Origin: a virus
Strand: one strand, 5' to 3'
DNA length: 64,000 bases
Virus record (IMG/VR): IMGVR_UViG_3300030117_001886
Location: 16,251 to 80,250 of that record
Part shown: positions 8,534 to 14,948 of the stretch, one piece after another
Numbering within the stretch: the stretch's first letter is position 1
How the letters are laid out: each line of letters opens with the position of its first letter
Notes under the pieces: model-generated
Told to the model about the DNA's origin: nothing
What the model saw: the letters and a program-made list of their open reading frames with translations, nothing else
Database searches by the model: none
Translations under genes and position numbers: made by a program

Positions 8534-10425
8534 GATTTACTAATATTTGTGTCTGCTTTTAACAAACCGTTAGTTACTACTTTTAATGCCGCATCCTCCA
8601 TGTGTCTAGTCATAATATCTACCCATTGTTCTGCAAATTCTATCTTACAAATAGTATCAATCTGATCATGAACTGTCATTACAATCTTCACAGGATAGTT
8701 ATTCTTCTTGATAGCTTGACGAATATATATAAGAGCAAGTTTAGTCATGTCAGCTGATGCGCCTTGTATAGGTGTATTTTTACTAGCACGTTCTATACTA
8801 CCAAGCTCAAAGGCTTGACTCTTGTCTTTGTATATGCGGGGATACCATGTAGGAAACCAGCGTCTTCTATTGAAAGGGGGAAAGGTTTTTATATATCCAA
8901 ACTTTTTACCAAACGAACCAAGCTTATCAAGGAATCCACCGATAGCTGGGAATGCTGCAAAATATTTTTGAATAAGTATCTCTGCTTCTTTAATAGTAAT
9001 GTTAAGAGTATCTGCAAGTTTATGTGGGCCCATACCGTAAGCAAGACCAAAGTTAATTGTCTTAACATTTGTTCTTAACTTACCGTGTTTAGGACATTTA
9101 CATTTACTCTTATTCTTCATATAACTACAATTCTCTTCAGCTGTATCTATCCACTCTTGGCCATAAACAAGATCTGCACATACACTGTGCAAGTCCTGTC
9201 CTTGTTCAAGAGCATTTATCCATACAGGATCTTTAGAACCAAATGCTATTACATTTAGCTCTTGAGAAGAATAATCACTAGATACAAAGCACCAACCTCC
9301 AGGAGCAAGAAAACAATTACGGAACTTATTATCCGCAGGTATCTGTTGCATGTTTGGCTTCTTGGATGCGACGCGTCCAGTGTCAAGTATTTGATTGAAT
9401 TGTGTATGTATTTTACCATCGCTTGAAACAAATTTAAAGAAGTCTTTACCATAAGAAGTAGCAAGCTTCATCTTTTCTTTGTACTTAACATACAAATCAA
9501 TGATTTCATACTTGTGTCTGTATTTATACATCTTCTTACCGTTAACGTCTTCTAGATCAGGGACCAATTTTTTAAATACTTTAAGTACTTGTGTAGGGCT
9601 GGTCCACTTAATCCCCACTTTACGTAAATCTTCTTTAGGAGTAAACAAGTCACCTTGAATATGAGATGGGACAAATTCAGACAGTTGATGATTATTAACT
9701 ACAAATTCGTCTAGTTTATCCCTCATAGTCAAGGCTTCTTGTTCGCTAGCTCGTGCGATGACCTCCCAAGCCTCTCTATCAATATCAATACCATTGTATT
9801 CAATATCAGAGAATGCTAACACCGCTCGATTTTCAAGTTCTACTACCTTGTTTAGTTTAAATTCATCTATCTTAGGTAGTTGTAGATTACGTAGTTTACA
9901 TAAATACTCTACATCTTTAGCACCGTATTGTATTTGATCATCACGATAGGCCTGACCTTGTAGACCTATAAACTGATTTCTGGTTTCTTTGTTAAGTTCT
10001 ACATTTAAGTATCTCTTACAAAGGTCTTTCAATCCATAGCCTATGTGACGACCACAAGATAACACACGTTCCACCAAAAACGTATCATATACGTTATCAC
10101 ACTCTATGTTTGCCCATTTCTTAATAAATTTATAGTCAAACTTAGCATTGTGAAATATTTTAATAATCTTTTTACTTTCTAGTATTTGTCTAAGAGGTTC
10201 TATACTGATATGTCTAGTATCAATTACATACTGGTTGTTCTCATCACCTATCTGAAACATAATCATTTTCTTACAGGTAAAGTCAAAGCCTTCAGTCTCA
10301 GTGTCAACACCGAGGACTTCCTGTCTTCCGCAATAAGCTACAGCTTGATTGATAGTAGCTAGTTCATATAAATCACTATTAAAGTCGTCTCCTAGAGCAG
10401 TACTATTTGTTATCAGCTTTATCAT
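8521..10425 (-). CDS. polA: Family A DNA polymerase with 3'-5' exonuclease
   Basis: 634 residues. The N-terminal third is a DEDDy proofreading exonuclease: GVDTET with D41 and E43 (Exo I), FHNAKFDY with D97 (Exo II) and YGAKDVEYL (Exo III). The polymerase part has motif A (SSDYSSQELNVIA), motif B (KTINFGLAYGM) and motif C at VHDQ (585-588). Cellular enzymes have HDE in motif C; here Glu is replaced by Gln at 588. No 5'-3' exonuclease domain. This is the phage replicase, working with the primase and DnaB-type helicase nearby. A short Cys cluster near 9100-9130 (CSYMKNKSKCKCPKHGK) between motifs A and B looks like a small zinc-binding insert. Confidence 0.95.
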   Translation of the reverse strand: MIKLITNSTALGDDFNSDLYELATINQAVAYCGRQEVLGVDTETEGFDFTCKKMIMFQIGDENNQYVIDTRHISIEPLRQILESKKIIKIFHNAKFDYKFIKKWANIECDNVYDTFLVERVLSCGRHIGYGLKDLCKRYLNVELNKETRNQFIGLQGQAYRDDQIQYGAKDVEYLCKLRNLQLPKIDEFKLNKVVELENRAVLAFSDIEYNGIDIDREAWEVIARASEQEALTMRDKLDEFVVNNHQLSEFVPSHIQGDLFTPKEDLRKVGIKWTSPTQVLKVFKKLVPDLEDVNGKKMYKYRHKYEIIDLYVKYKEKMKLATSYGKDFFKFVSSDGKIHTQFNQILDTGRVASKKPNMQQIPADNKFRNCFLAPGGWCFVSSDYSSQELNVIAFGSKDPVWINALEQGQDLHSVCADLVYGQEWIDTAEENCSYMKNKSKCKCPKHGKLRTNVKTINFGLAYGMGPHKLADTLNITIKEAEILIQKYFAAFPAIGGFLDKLGSFGKKFGYIKTFPPFNRRRWFPTWYPRIYKDKSQAFELGSIERASKNTPIQGASADMTKLALIYIRQAIKKNNYPVKIVMTVHDQIDTICKIEFAEQWVDIMTRHMEDAALKVVTNGLLKADTNISKSWEK

Positions 10426-10645
10426 TTGGCATAATTTTTCTTAAAGAATCGTGAAATGTTTCATCAAATTCTAATAAATATTTTGCATATGTAAGGCTAA
10501 TATTTTTACCTTGAAACGATACAGTTTCTTCATTATTCTTCTCAGCTATGAAATATGCACGTCGTAAATCTTCCATATAGCCTTGTTGTATAGCCATATA
10601 TACTTCTTTCATTTTACCCATTGTAATAATCTTTAATGTTGACAT
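10403..10645 (-). CDS. Small hypothetical protein upstream of polA
   Basis: 80 residues, helical, charged, no recognised domain. It overlaps the polymerase start by 23 bp. A second in-frame ATG at 10621 (MGKMKEVYM) lies close to the upstream gene's stop and may be the true start. Confidence 0.55.
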   Translation of the reverse strand: MSTLKIITMGKMKEVYMAIQQGYMEDLRRAYFIAEKNNEETVSFQGKNISLTYAKYLLEFDETFHDSLRKIMPNDKADNK

Positions 10646-10841
10646 TTTGTTCTTCCATAATTACACGTTCGTTAGATTTTTCGTAAGGAAAAGTCATCCC
10701 AAACATCAGTTGAAAGGAAATATCAGAGTTAATAATTTTTGGTATTTCTAACCATTTTTCTGTTGTAACATATTCACCAGCTTCATCGTATATATGTCTG
10801 GTTCTCAGTATGTTCTGGTGGTGTCCGTTATTATTTGCCAT
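10614..10841 (-). CDS. Small hypothetical protein, first gene after a terminator
   Basis: 75 residues, no recognised motif. It is the first gene downstream of the terminator at 10865-10895, so it probably begins the polA operon. The 23 bp between them hold no promoter consensus, so read-through from the upstream unit may be how the operon is expressed. Confidence 0.55.
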   Translation of the reverse strand: MANNNGHHQNILRTRHIYDEAGEYVTTEKWLEIPKIINSDISFQLMFGMTFPYEKSNERVIMEEQNVNIKDYYNG

Positions 10842-10864
10842 CTTGTTTTTGGAGTTTTAAAGCA

Positions 10865-10895
10865 TAAAAAAGGTAGAGGATTGCTCCCCTACCTT
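10865..10895 (-). terminator. Strong Rho-independent terminator
   Basis: On the minus strand an 11-bp stem starting AAGGTAGGGGA, closed by a GCAA tetraloop (GNRA type) with one G-U pair, is followed by TTTTTT. It closes the short unit that starts at the promoter near 11035-11065. Confidence 0.85.
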
Positions 10896-10916
10896 CAAAT
10901 TAATTAATTTTAATTA

Positions 10917-10982
10917 CTAGTCGAATATTATGGCCTTAATAACTATAACAATAATTAGTATAATAGCTATGTATAAGGCCAT
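10917..10982 (-). CDS. Possible 21-residue membrane peptide, or part of a small RNA
   Basis: An ATG at 10982 opens a 21-codon frame, MALYIAIILIIVIVIKAIIF then Asp, almost all hydrophobic, ending with TAG. It is the only frame between a perfect promoter and a strong terminator. However, its two ends form an 11-bp inverted repeat (10928-10938 and 10974-10984) and the opposite strand also yields a hydrophobic frame, so the sequence may be kept for RNA structure rather than protein. No clear ribosome-binding site. Confidence 0.3.
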   Translation of the reverse strand: MALYIAIILIIVIVIKAIIFD

Positions 10983-11034
10983 AAATTTGGTTTCTTGAAA
11001 TGAGGTTATAAAATTTCTTATTACAATTTGATAA

Positions 11035-11065
11035 CAAATATACAATAAAAATCTATACCTCCAAA
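11035..11065 (-). promoter_or_regulatory. Consensus Bacteroidota promoter (TTTG-N19-TATATTTG)
   Basis: On the minus strand the -33 box TTTG (11065-11062) is followed after exactly 19 bases by the -7 box TATATTTG (11042-11035). This matches the primary sigma factor consensus known for Bacteroidota (TTTG, 19-21 bases, TAnnTTTG). It lies just past the stop of the 209-residue gene and would start transcription near 11025. Confidence 0.8.
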
Positions 11066-11066
11066 C

Positions 11067-11696
11067 TTATTCTTCTAATAATTTTTTCAGATCTTCCCAT
11101 GACATGTGTCTAGGAGCATTACGAAGTTTATTTAAGACTGAATCTTCTTTTAATTCTGTCCCATATTCTTCTACAAATGCAGTAAAATCTGATTTGACAA
11201 AAGTATGTTCTGGTTTATTGTTAGTTAAGACACATTCTGTATTACTAAATACATAATCTCCTTTACTTTTAACAAAGTCTCCATTTCTACCTTTACGTTT
11301 TGCATACTTCTCAGGATGCAGTACATGTTCTAGTCTAGTTGGTGTAGTAGTTTCTGTAACTTGTACTCTTAATCTAACACCTTTGTATGTAGGATTTAAA
11401 TAATTAAGTTCTACATAATCCTCAAGGTCATCATTAAGTTCCCAGTTAAGTTGTTCTACATCAATACCAAGACCAACAAGTATATCATAGGGTTCAGCAG
11501 GAAACTTAGCACATCTAATACCAGGAGTGTATTTAGAATCAGATTGATTCATAACTACAATAGCTCTAGTATTATTTATAACTCTCTCTCCAACCTCTAT
11601 CATAATCTTTCCTTCATTTGTCCGAGTCATGGATGTAAGGATAGTATCTCCTATGCGTAAGTCCTGTTTATCTATAACTTCATAGTCCATCAACAT
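11067..11696 (-). CDS. Hypothetical early protein
   Basis: 209 residues; no family recognised. The N-terminal half is beta-rich (LRIGDTILTSM, KIMIEVGERV), the C-terminal end helical (PRHMSWEDLKKLLEE). Starts at ATG 11696 or at a second ATG two codons later, overlapping the preceding gene by 17 bp. A promoter for the next unit begins directly after its stop. Confidence 0.6.
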   Translation of the reverse strand: MLMDYEVIDKQDLRIGDTILTSMTRTNEGKIMIEVGERVINNTRAIVVMNQSDSKYTPGIRCAKFPAEPYDILVGLGIDVEQLNWELNDDLEDYVELNYLNPTYKGVRLRVQVTETTTPTRLEHVLHPEKYAKRKGRNGDFVKSKGDYVFSNTECVLTNNKPEHTFVKSDFTAFVEEYGTELKEDSVLNKLRNAPRHMSWEDLKKLLEE

Positions 11697-11922
11697 AATC
11701 GTTTTCTATTTGCCCTTGTAGCTCTTCATTGAACGGAACGGAGTCATCGTTCACTGACTCAACCACAAAGATGTTCTTAATTGCAGATGTACACTCCGAC
11801 ATAAAGTGAAGCGCATCTATTTTGTCTGTAAATGTAATGTCTTTTACATCACATAAAGCGTTTTCGTCGCATGCATGATCTCCGTACATGTCACACTCGT
11901 ATCTTATAACATATAATCTCAT
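11680..11922 (-). CDS. Hypothetical early protein, Cys/Asp-rich
   Basis: 80 residues with a small cysteine group (CDMYGDHACDENALC) and an acidic C-terminus. No known domain. ATG at 11922 overlaps the TGA of the 41-residue gene in the ATGA manner, evidence that both are translated. Confidence 0.6.
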   Translation of the reverse strand: MRLYVIRYECDMYGDHACDENALCDVKDITFTDKIDALHFMSECTSAIKNIFVVESVNDDSVPFNEELQGQIENDYVDGL

Positions 11923-12044
11923 TGGTCTCTTTTTTGTACGGATTTAACGTAATCTAACCAATCAAGCTTATCTGTGTAATAAGCATTTTTAAATATGGCA
12001 TTGTATAAGCCATACTTGATAACTACTCTAATGAATTGTTTCAT
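11919..12044 (-). CDS. Small 41-residue early protein
   Basis: Starts at ATG 12044 and ends in TGA at 11919-11921, which overlaps the ATG of the next gene (ATGA). The product begins MKQFIRVVIKYGLYNAIFK and is basic and amphipathic, with YYTDKLDWLDYV near its end. It lies downstream of the structured non-coding region. Function unknown; supported by the stop/start overlap and normal codon choice. Confidence 0.6.
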   Translation of the reverse strand: MKQFIRVVIKYGLYNAIFKNAYYTDKLDWLDYVKSVQKRDQ

Positions 12045-12076
12045 GATAATAAATGAATTAAGTGAATAAAAATGAT

Positions 12077-12095
12077 GAGACATTTCAGCTGTCTC
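12077..12095 (-). terminator. Weak terminator-like hairpin
   Basis: GAGACA and TGTCTC enclose a 7-nt loop; on the minus strand ATCATTTTTATT follows. Would end or attenuate transcription between the structured RNA and the 41-residue gene. Confidence 0.35.
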
Positions 12096-12114
12096 TTTGC
12101 TGTAAATTTTGTTA

Positions 12115-12226
12115 GATAATTAACTTATGCTATCCAGAGCGTTCCTCTCTTGCCTGATCAACAACTGGCCCTCCTAATGTCTACCCCCTCTCGAGGAACA
12201 TCGCAGCCATGGCATAAGTTATTATC
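12115..12226. ncRNA. Candidate structured RNA or cruciform: 112-nt nested inverted repeat
   Basis: Outer arms 12115-12130 and 12212-12226 are reverse complements over 15 of 16 positions, with one unpaired base (core AACTTATGC/GCATAAGTT). Inside them a second pair, GCGTTCCTC and GAGGAACATCGC, continues the stem with a two-base offset. The inner loop is GC-rich compared with its surroundings. No tRNA features are present. Strand cannot be set from the repeat alone; neighbours run leftward. Confidence 0.45.
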
Positions 12227-12355
12227 TTACTTAATGTGTTCATATAATACTTTTCAAAGATGCATAATCTAAGCGCTTAGTTATACACACAGAGCAGGAC
12301 CAGTTTGTTTCTGGAATTATTGGTTAATACTAATTCGATTACTCCTGAATAATCT

Positions 12356-12374
12356 AAAAGTGAGCTCCACTTTT
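12356..12374 (-). terminator. Hairpin after the gene at 12384
   Basis: Stem AAAAGTG/CACTTTT with a 5-nt loop, 10 bp past the stop codon. The T run on the minus strand is only four bases, so termination may be partial. Confidence 0.45.
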
Positions 12375-12383
12375 TATTAAGGA

Positions 12384-12611
12384 CTACCTCTCGTATGCAA
12401 GTCTTCTTAGACCAGCAACAGTAGTACCAACTTGTTGTGCTTTCAAAAGAGTGTACTTTTCAGTCACAATGTCTGAGTACATATCTACAAATTGTTTAAC
12501 ACTTTTAATTCCGGTTAACTCTTCACACAAACTATTAAGTTTATCAATAGTTTCTTTGTGCTCTAATTGTAACTTGTGTAACTCTTCAAGTCTTTGTTTT
12601 TCTTTGTCCAT
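12384..12611 (-). CDS. Small coiled-coil early protein
   Basis: 75 residues; the first 35 are a clear coiled coil (KQRLEELHKLQLEHKETIDK), followed by a helical tail ending in GLRRLAYER. No family recognised. Overlaps the preceding gene by 26 bp. Likely oligomeric; role unknown. Confidence 0.55.
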   Translation of the reverse strand: MDKEKQRLEELHKLQLEHKETIDKLNSLCEELTGIKSVKQFVDMYSDIVTEKYTLLKAQQVGTTVAGLRRLAYER

Positions 12612-12840
12612 CTTTTTCCTGTAACTTTTTTTCTAATACTTTAATTGTATTTACACAATGATAGATTGTCTCTATCAAATGTTGTTTGTCCATTCTGACT
12701 AATAGATCTCCAAAAGGAGAGTAAAAAGAGGAAGAGTAATAACTCTCCCACTCTCTTGTTTCTCCTAACCATTTACCTATAATCTCTTTGTACTCTATTG
12801 ACCTGTGAAAGTCAGACGCATACTTTTTATCTTTCATCAT
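12586..12840 (-). CDS. Small early protein
   Basis: 84 residues with an aromatic-rich centre (WESYYSSSFYSPFG) and a basic helical C-terminus (VLEKKLQEKDGQRKTKT). No known domain. ATG at 12840 overlaps the upstream gene by 14 bp. Confidence 0.55.
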   Translation of the reverse strand: MMKDKKYASDFHRSIEYKEIIGKWLGETREWESYYSSSFYSPFGDLLVRMDKQHLIETIYHCVNTIKVLEKKLQEKDGQRKTKT

Positions 12841-13150
12841 CTTCTATACGTTTTTTAAAATCAAAAAGATCTAATCTTTCATACCTAGCACCAGAAGATA
12901 ATCTCTCATCAGCATCTAAATACTGTAGTACATTTTTGTAGAACTGTGTCTCTTTATCTTCTCCTATTCGTAGAATATTAAGAGCTCTTTCTATACTATC
13001 GTTAAGAAAGGCAGCATAAGTTTCATTTATGTCATTGTCTCTTAGCTTACCCTCATAAGTAACTATGAGCATTTGTAAGGCATTCATCATAAGGTTGTGA
13101 TCATCATCACCTAAGTAGTCCTTTGCCTTTTTGTTGGATAAATTTTCCAT
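12827..13150 (-). CDS. Hypothetical early protein
   Basis: 107 residues, helical, acidic, no recognised motif. First gene of a three-gene overlapping set (12384-13150) that ends at the hairpin at 12356. The 153-bp gap upstream holds the terminator of the next gene and a small hairpin (TGTAGG/CCTACA near 13210-13230) but no clear promoter box. Confidence 0.55.
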   Translation of the reverse strand: MENLSNKKAKDYLGDDDHNLMMNALQMLIVTYEGKLRDNDINETYAAFLNDSIERALNILRIGEDKETQFYKNVLQYLDADERLSSGARYERLDLFDFKKRIEDDER

Positions 13151-13260
13151 AATGTTATATAATTTAATGATAATAATTGATTACAATATCAAAGTAGTGT
13201 GAAATGTAGGGTGTGAGGCCTACAACACGTACACACAAATTGACATAATCCCTGATCCTG

Positions 13261-13300
13261 AAATAAAAAAAAGAAAAAAGGGGGGACATAAGTCCCCCTT
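13261..13300 (-). terminator. Strong Rho-independent terminator
   Basis: Stem GGGGGAC/GTCCCCC with a 4-nt loop (13281-13298); on the minus strand it is followed by CTTTTTTCTTTTTTTT. Lies 4 bp past the stop of the 126-residue gene, so that gene is transcribed alone or with strong attenuation. Confidence 0.85.
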
Positions 13301-13303
13301 TTA

Positions 13304-13684
13304 TTAAGCCCTAGAAATGATGTTACGCATTTTTCCGTTAATCACTTTTGCTTCAACTTCTACTTGTTGATTGGTTAAACTGATACCTTGTAGAATATCG
13401 TTTTCCCATTCTTCAAGATTCAATGTTCCCTCTTGTATTAAAGTTTTATCTCCAAAGTTTACATTGAATTTACCTAAGTTTAGAATAAATTCTCCTTTGT
13501 CTGTTTTAACACAGATAGTTTTAAAAGGTCGTACTCCACCTACCAAAGTAGCATTGTATGTTCCCTCGTCTAGTTTTGATTCACTAGAACCTCCAGCAAT
13601 TACTGAAGCGTTTGGATTTAGTTCTTGCATTTGCATAGCTTTTTTGTAAGCTACCATTTCTGCTGTTTCTGTTAATGTTGCCAT
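13304..13684 (-). CDS. First gene of the leftward block, hypothetical beta-rich protein
   Basis: 126 residues. After a helical start the body reads as alternating strands (EGTYNATLVGG, TICVKTDKGEFILNL, QQVEVEAKVING), which could be a small OB- or SH3-like barrel, but no signature confirms this. Being first in the leftward direction and closed by its own strong terminator, it is likely made early and in quantity. No TAnnTTTG element is seen directly upstream on the minus strand. Confidence 0.6.
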   Translation of the reverse strand: MATLTETAEMVAYKKAMQMQELNPNASVIAGGSSESKLDEGTYNATLVGGVRPFKTICVKTDKGEFILNLGKFNVNFGDKTLIQEGTLNLEEWENDILQGISLTNQQVEVEAKVINGKMRNIISRA

Positions 13685-13722
13685 AACGATTTAATAAATT
13701 AAGTTAATAAAATTTGTGTGTA

Positions 13723-13786
13723 CTTGGGCAAAATGGGGTGTACCCCATGCACCAAGACCCACAGGGGCTACATTATGGGGAGGTCT
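13723..13786. other. Nested hairpins in the divergent control region
   Basis: A palindrome ATGGGGTGTACCCCAT (13733-13748) sits inside a second stem CTTGG/CCAAG (13723-13756). A further stem AGACC/GGTCT spans 13755-13786. Directly after it comes a run of A/T (13795-13840). The block separates leftward and rightward transcription, so it may be an operator, a leader of the leftward transcript, or part of an origin. Confidence 0.45.
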
Positions 13787-13833
13787 GCGCACTCAAAAAT
13801 TTTCCAAAAATTTTTTTTATTTTATTTTTTATA

Positions 13834-13841
13834 TATATTTG
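13834..13841 (+). promoter_or_regulatory. Rightward promoter -7 element TATATTTG
   Basis: TATATTTGCAC matches the Bacteroidota -7 consensus TAnnTTTG. No TTTG -33 box is present at 19-21 bases upstream; the region there is an A/T run. First rightward promoter of the window. Confidence 0.55.
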
Positions 13842-13890
13842 CACATGACCTTCAAAGAAATATTGAGAAACTGTAAACGAAAATTAATAG

Positions 13891-14025
13891 ATGGCGACAA
13901 GAAATACATTTACAAGAGTAGACACACCGAAGAAAAAAAGACCAGGGATACATGCAAAAAGCAAAACAAGTAAGCTTACAAGTTCTAAGAACTACCGCAA
14001 AAAGTACAAAGGTCAAGGAAGATAA
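13891..14025 (+). CDS. Small very basic protein (44 residues)
   Basis: Starts at ATG 13891 and reads MATRNTFTRVDTPKKKRPG, then HAKSKTSK, ending in KNYRKKYKGQGR. Such short Lys/Arg-rich proteins are often found beside structural genes in phages of Bacteroidota and are presumed to bind nucleic acid. It lies 50 bp after the TATATTTG element. An alternative frame from ATG 13845 (42 codons, MTFKEILRNCKRK) overlaps it; codon sense and the conserved-looking KKKRPG...RGQGR-type ending favour the 13891 frame. Confidence 0.65.
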   Translation: MATRNTFTRVDTPKKKRPGIHAKSKTSKLTSSKNYRKKYKGQGR

Positions 14026-14037
14026 GAATAATTTGTG

Positions 14038-14045
14038 TATATTTG
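14038..14045 (+). promoter_or_regulatory. Rightward promoter -7 element TATATTTG
   Basis: TATATTTGCAC, identical over 11 bases to the element at 13834. It lies 13 bp past the stop of the 44-residue gene. The next rightward gene starts 360 bp later, so a transcript from here would carry a long leader running antisense to the small gene at 14165-14350. Confidence 0.5.
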
Positions 14046-14164
14046 CACAAGCAGAGGCATTCCTTAATAGGAATATCACCCCTGAGGACCGAAAGGGCAG
14101 TAGGGGGTCAGACGTGGGATTTATACCTAGTAACATAATAGTAATATGGCCCTAGGCAAATACG

Positions 14165-14350
14165 CTAGAAAAAACGCTGTGACAGCGAATCATCAGTAGG
14201 AAATTTTCTCCCATAGCCTCGAAAAGGAAAGATATAGAACCTAGTTGGGATAGAATACATATTAGGTAAGTGTGGTGAATTAACACCGTGATAATTATCC
14301 CTTGGTCTTCTCAAAGAAGAAAGCACTGCTAGGTTTGAAATTCTAACCAT
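14165..14350 (-). CDS. Small leftward protein in the divergent region
   Basis: 61 residues, MVRISNLAVLSSLRRPRDN followed by HGVNSPHLPNMYSIP and FPFRGYGRKFP. Codons are those normal for this phage (AGA, TCT, CCA, ACT), and AGGAG precedes the ATG by 10 bases, one of few good ribosome-binding sites here. It is the only leftward gene between rightward ones. No known family; could instead be chance within a long leader. Confidence 0.42.
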   Translation of the reverse strand: MVRISNLAVLSSLRRPRDNYHGVNSPHLPNMYSIPTRFYIFPFRGYGRKFPTDDSLSQRFF

Positions 14351-14405
14351 AATTACAAAACTCCTAGGGGGAACCTATATCTAGACTGCACATATAATTA
14401 TAATT

Positions 14406-14621
14406 ATGGGAAAATCAAAACCAAATAATCCTAGCTTGTGGTCACGAGCAAAAGCTGCGGCCAGAAAGAAGTTTAAGGTGTATCCATCTGCATATGCTAA
14501 TGCGTGGGCATCTAAATGGTACAAATCAAAAGGTGGCACATGGCGAGGAGCTGACAATAGAGTAAAGAAATCTATGAAAGGTGGATTTACTATGGAGAAA
14601 GGACCTGCTAAATTAGACTAA
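14406..14621 (+). CDS. DUF5872-like small basic protein
   Basis: 71 residues. LWSRAKAAARKKFKVYPSAY followed by ANAWASKWYKSKGGTWR is the pattern I associate with DUF5872, a short basic family found in phages and giant viruses. The C-terminus is Lys/Gly rich (VKKSMKGGF). Probably a nucleic-acid-binding or virion protein; no function has been shown that I know of. Forms a pair with the next gene, 2 bp away. Confidence 0.75.
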   Translation: MGKSKPNNPSLWSRAKAAARKKFKVYPSAYANAWASKWYKSKGGTWRGADNRVKKSMKGGFTMEKGPAKLD

Positions 14622-14623
14622 TC

Positions 14624-14893
14624 ATGGCAAAAGGCGGATTAGGTAAATGGTTTGGTGAGAAATGGGTAGACGTAAAGACAGGTAAACCTTGTGGTAGATC
14701 TGGTAAGAAAGATAAACGTCGTGGATACCCGGCATGTAGACCATCAAAAGTAGCAGGTAGTATATCTAAAAGAGAAGCAGCTAAGAAAACAGGACCAGGA
14801 AGAGTAAACTGGTCAACCACTGCATCTGGTAGAAAGCGTAAAACAAGCAGAGCTATGCAGGGTGGATATAAGACTTTACCAAAACTTTATTAA
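14624..14893 (+). CDS. Basic protein, companion of the DUF5872-like gene
   Basis: 89 residues with KWVDVKTGKPCGRSGKKDKRRGYPACRPSK split by two cysteines, a pattern found in small basic proteins of phages and algal viruses next to DUF5872. Strongly cationic throughout. A role in genome condensation or packaging is plausible; not demonstrated. Confidence 0.7.
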   Translation: MAKGGLGKWFGEKWVDVKTGKPCGRSGKKDKRRGYPACRPSKVAGSISKREAAKKTGPGRVNWSTTASGRKRKTSRAMQGGYKTLPKLY

Positions 14894-14899
14894 TTTTTT

Positions 14900-14932
14900 C
14901 TTGGAACTATAAATTATTTTGTTATAACTTTG
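14900..14932 (+). promoter_or_regulatory. Promoter before the GroES-like gene (CTTG-N21-TAACTTTG)
   Basis: CTTG at 14900-14903 and TAACTTTG at 14925-14932 are 21 bases apart, within the Bacteroidota spacing of 19-21. Followed by GCA as at the other elements here. The ATG of the GroES-like gene is 16 bases after it. Confidence 0.65.
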
Positions 14933-14948
14933 CATTATTAAATTTAAA

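Larger units (their letters stand above)
12045..12383. other. Non-coding structured region, possible origin or regulatory RNA
   Basis: The only stretch over 300 bp with no convincing gene. It holds a long inverted repeat (12115-12226), a second hairpin GAGACA/TGTCTC (12077-12095) followed on the minus strand by ATCATTTTTATT, a third hairpin AAAAGTG/CACTTTT (12356-12374) just after the next gene's stop, and one perfect match to the DnaA-box consensus TTATNCACA at 12281-12289. A tiny minus-strand frame (12181-12243, 20 codons, MNTLSKIITYAMAAMFLERG) lies partly inside the inverted repeat and may be a leader peptide or chance. Confidence 0.5.

Noticed and set aside
12115-12226. tRNA or tmRNA
   Set aside because: No TPsiC loop, anticodon stem or CCA-type end; the nested stem is a long hairpin, not a cloverleaf.
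13716-13973. 85-codon rightward frame across the control region
   Set aside because: Its first half runs through hairpins and the A/T tract and gives an unlikely protein; the 44-residue frame at 13891 is better.
14082-14100. Hammerhead-ribozyme-like core (CTGAGGA then GAAA)
   Set aside because: CUGANGA is matched, but stem II and the following GAAA/stem III order do not fit; the second motif lies within the would-be stem loop.
13952-14155. 67-codon rightward frame overlapping the 44-residue gene
   Set aside because: Out of frame with the better-supported basic protein and crosses the TATATTTG element at 14038; no sign of coding.
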